NCBI GenBank assembly: GCA_947625075.1
Contig: CANQMY010000054.1
Location: forward strand, 1-7,084
DNA from: an uncultured Clostridia bacterium
GTDB lineage: Bacteria > Bacillota > Clostridia > TANB77 > CAG-508
Length of the DNA stretch: 7,084 nt
Direction of reading: 5' to 3'
A program made the translations under genes and the position numbers. The notes beneath the pieces are model-generated. The model worked only from the letters and a program-made list of their open reading frames with translations, had not been told where the DNA came from and did no database searches. Each line of letters starts with the position of its first letter. Within the stretch, counting starts at the first letter, position 1. Positions 5,778 through 7,084 of the stretch are shown in pieces.

Positions 5778-5807
5778 TTGAAACTCATTTAAATATTATG
5801 ATATACT
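5778..5807 (+). promoter_or_regulatory. Sigma-A promoter of the PHP gene
   Basis: TTGAAA (5778-5783), an 18-base spacer and TATACT (5802-5807) with an extended TGA before it. Transcription would start near 5814 and leave a leader of about 76 bases. A second, weaker extended -10 (TGATATAAA, 5853-5861) nearer the gene could act as an alternative start. Confidence 0.65.
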
Positions 5808-5889
5808 TTAGTAAATTTATTGATATTTGAATCAATTGTTAAGAAAAGTAAATGATATAAAATAGTTTTTGAAAAGGAGAATTTAATTT

Positions 5890-7044
5890 ATGAGAAAAAT
5901 TTATGGTTATGCTAAAAATATAATCAATAAAAGATATAAATCAAATAATCTAGGACTTCACTGTCATTGCGCTGAAACCAAAGAAAAATTGTTAGAATTA
6001 TTAGAAAAAGCAAAAAAAGAAAGTGTGGAAGTATTAGCAATTAATAATTACAAAAGTTTAAAAATTTTTACTCAAGTTCTTCCAGAACTTTCAGACAAAG
6101 ATATACAATTATATAAAGGTATTAAGTTGATACCTTCTATTGAAATGCCAGCTAAATTTAATTTTACAAATTTAGATGGGCAAAATTATAATATTGAAGT
6201 TCATATATTAGGATATGGTGTAGATACTGAACAAGAGGAACTATTACAACAATTCTGCAATGCAAAGTATAAATCTATTAGCCAAGAAGAGGAATTACAA
6301 AGACTAATAAACATTGGTCACAAAATAGGACTAGTTTTTGATGATGAGGATGCATATTTAGATTTGAATGATGACAATAGAAAATTTGCAGGTAGAGCAT
6401 TTACGCAAGCTTTAATGAAAAATATGGATGCTAATTTCTGTCAAGAAGGGGAAGAAAATAAAAGAAAATTACCATTTGAATTAAGAACTAACTGGAGAGC
6501 ATTTCAAAACAGATGTGTTAAGGACTTAAATAATCCGTTTTATTTAGATATGGCAGGATTAAATCCAGATGTAAGTGATGTTATTGATTTAATTCACAAA
6601 ATGAATGGAAAAGCGTATTTAGCACATCCTTCATCTTATTTTGCAAAAACAGGAACCCAAGATGATGTAAATAAAGCATTTGGAAATGTAGTAAAATTTG
6701 CTGAAGATTTTATAAATGAATATTCTCCTAGAAATAATAGTAAGGAAACATTTATAGACGGAGTAGAGGTATATCATCCTTCTTATTTAGGAAACATGGA
6801 AGTAACAAGTGAAATAAAAGAACTAATAGAGCAACACCGAGTAGGTAGTTCAGGAGGAACTGATATTCACGTTGATAAAACTTTAGGAAGTAATGAAACT
6901 GTAAGTAGTGATAGTTTAGGAGGAAATGTAACTAAAAATAAGTTGAAAAAATATAGAAATTTAAGGAGAAAATCTATAGAAATATCTGAGTTAAGAATGA
7001 AAATTATAAAAATGAATGATAAAGATGATGAAAGAGAATTTTAA
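5890..7044 (+). CDS. PHP-domain phosphoesterase, YciV/TRPH-like
   Basis: This 384-residue cytosolic protein has the block order of the PHP fold seen in YciV/TRPH proteins, metal-dependent phosphoesterases acting on RNA 5' ends or nucleotide bisphosphates. The blocks are LHCHC (23-27), IPSIE with E85, VHILGYG with H105, a helical insertion with the family pattern GRAFTQALM...NPFYLD (168-220), AYLAHP with H246, GVEVYHP (291-297) and GGTDIH with D325 and H327. Two metal-binding positions are missing: the aspartate of HxHxxxSDG (here HCHCAETKE) and the histidine of ITDH (here INNY, 51-54). Activity may thus be reduced, altered or lost. A basic tail of about 55 residues follows the last block. The ATG is preceded by AAGGAG ten bases upstream, a slightly long spacing. 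The gene has its own promoter; any downstream partner would lie outside the window. Fold assignment is good; activity is uncertain. Confidence 0.87.
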   Translation: MRKIYGYAKNIINKRYKSNNLGLHCHCAETKEKLLELLEKAKKESVEVLAINNYKSLKIFTQVLPELSDKDIQLYKGIKLIPSIEMPAKFNFTNLDGQNYNIEVHILGYGVDTEQEELLQQFCNAKYKSISQEEELQRLINIGHKIGLVFDDEDAYLDLNDDNRKFAGRAFTQALMKNMDANFCQEGEENKRKLPFELRTNWRAFQNRCVKDLNNPFYLDMAGLNPDVSDVIDLIHKMNGKAYLAHPSSYFAKTGTQDDVNKAFGNVVKFAEDFINEYSPRNNSKETFIDGVEVYHPSYLGNMEVTSEIKELIEQHRVGSSGGTDIHVDKTLGSNETVSSDSLGGNVTKNKLKKYRNLRRKSIEISELRMKIIKMNDKDDEREF

Positions 7045-7084
7045 AAAAATTTATGGAATGTAAAGAATCAATTATTTAATAAAA

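Noticed and set aside
5814..5889. Riboswitch or structured leader before the PHP gene
   Set aside because: The leader of about 76 bases is almost pure A/T with no GC-bearing stems or known motif.
991..7044. A coordinated defence or biosynthetic system made of the exporter, NUDIX, membrane, DUF1385 and PHP proteins
   Set aside because: There is no overlap, shared promoter, regulator, precursor peptide or effector-type domain linking them. Co-location alone is not enough.

Overview
The window is very AT-rich (no exact count made), with A/T-ending codons, heavy use of ATA for isoleucine and AGA for arginine, strong purine-rich ribosome sites (AGGAG, AAGGAGG) and near-consensus sigma-A promoters, mostly with 17-bp spacers. 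This fits a low-GC Firmicute, most likely a Clostridia-type anaerobe; the genus cannot be named from these data. The standard genetic code applies: Trp is TGG, and TGA ends two genes.

Layout. Bases 1-213 carry no convincing gene, only a weak hairpin terminator at the left edge. At 267-599 a small unrecognised protein lies on the minus strand, with its own promoter and a strong terminator. The 391-base gap at 600-990 holds that promoter, a possible gene relic, an inverted repeat and the promoter of the next gene. Five plus-strand genes follow: a complete ABC exporter half-transporter (991-2766), a NUDIX hydrolase (3001-3579), an unrecognised five-helix membrane protein with a large outside domain (3660-4775), a divergent DUF1385/YqhQ-like membrane protein (4858-5628) and a PHP-domain phosphoesterase of the YciV/TRPH type (5890-7044). 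The last 40 bases hold nothing recognisable.

How the genes relate. Each plus-strand gene has its own plausible promoter and ribosome site. No two genes overlap, and gaps range from about 80 to 260 bases. The region therefore reads as a row of separately transcribed accessory genes, not one operon, and the sequence does not prove that the products cooperate. No transposase, integrase, toxin-antitoxin pair, CRISPR array or RNA gene was seen.

Most worth following up: the PHP protein lacks two residues that normally bind metal; the five-helix membrane protein is an orphan with a tandem DNA repeat inside one helix; and short coding-like fragments in two intergenic gaps look like decayed genes. 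I found no convincing evidence for a new multi-gene system.
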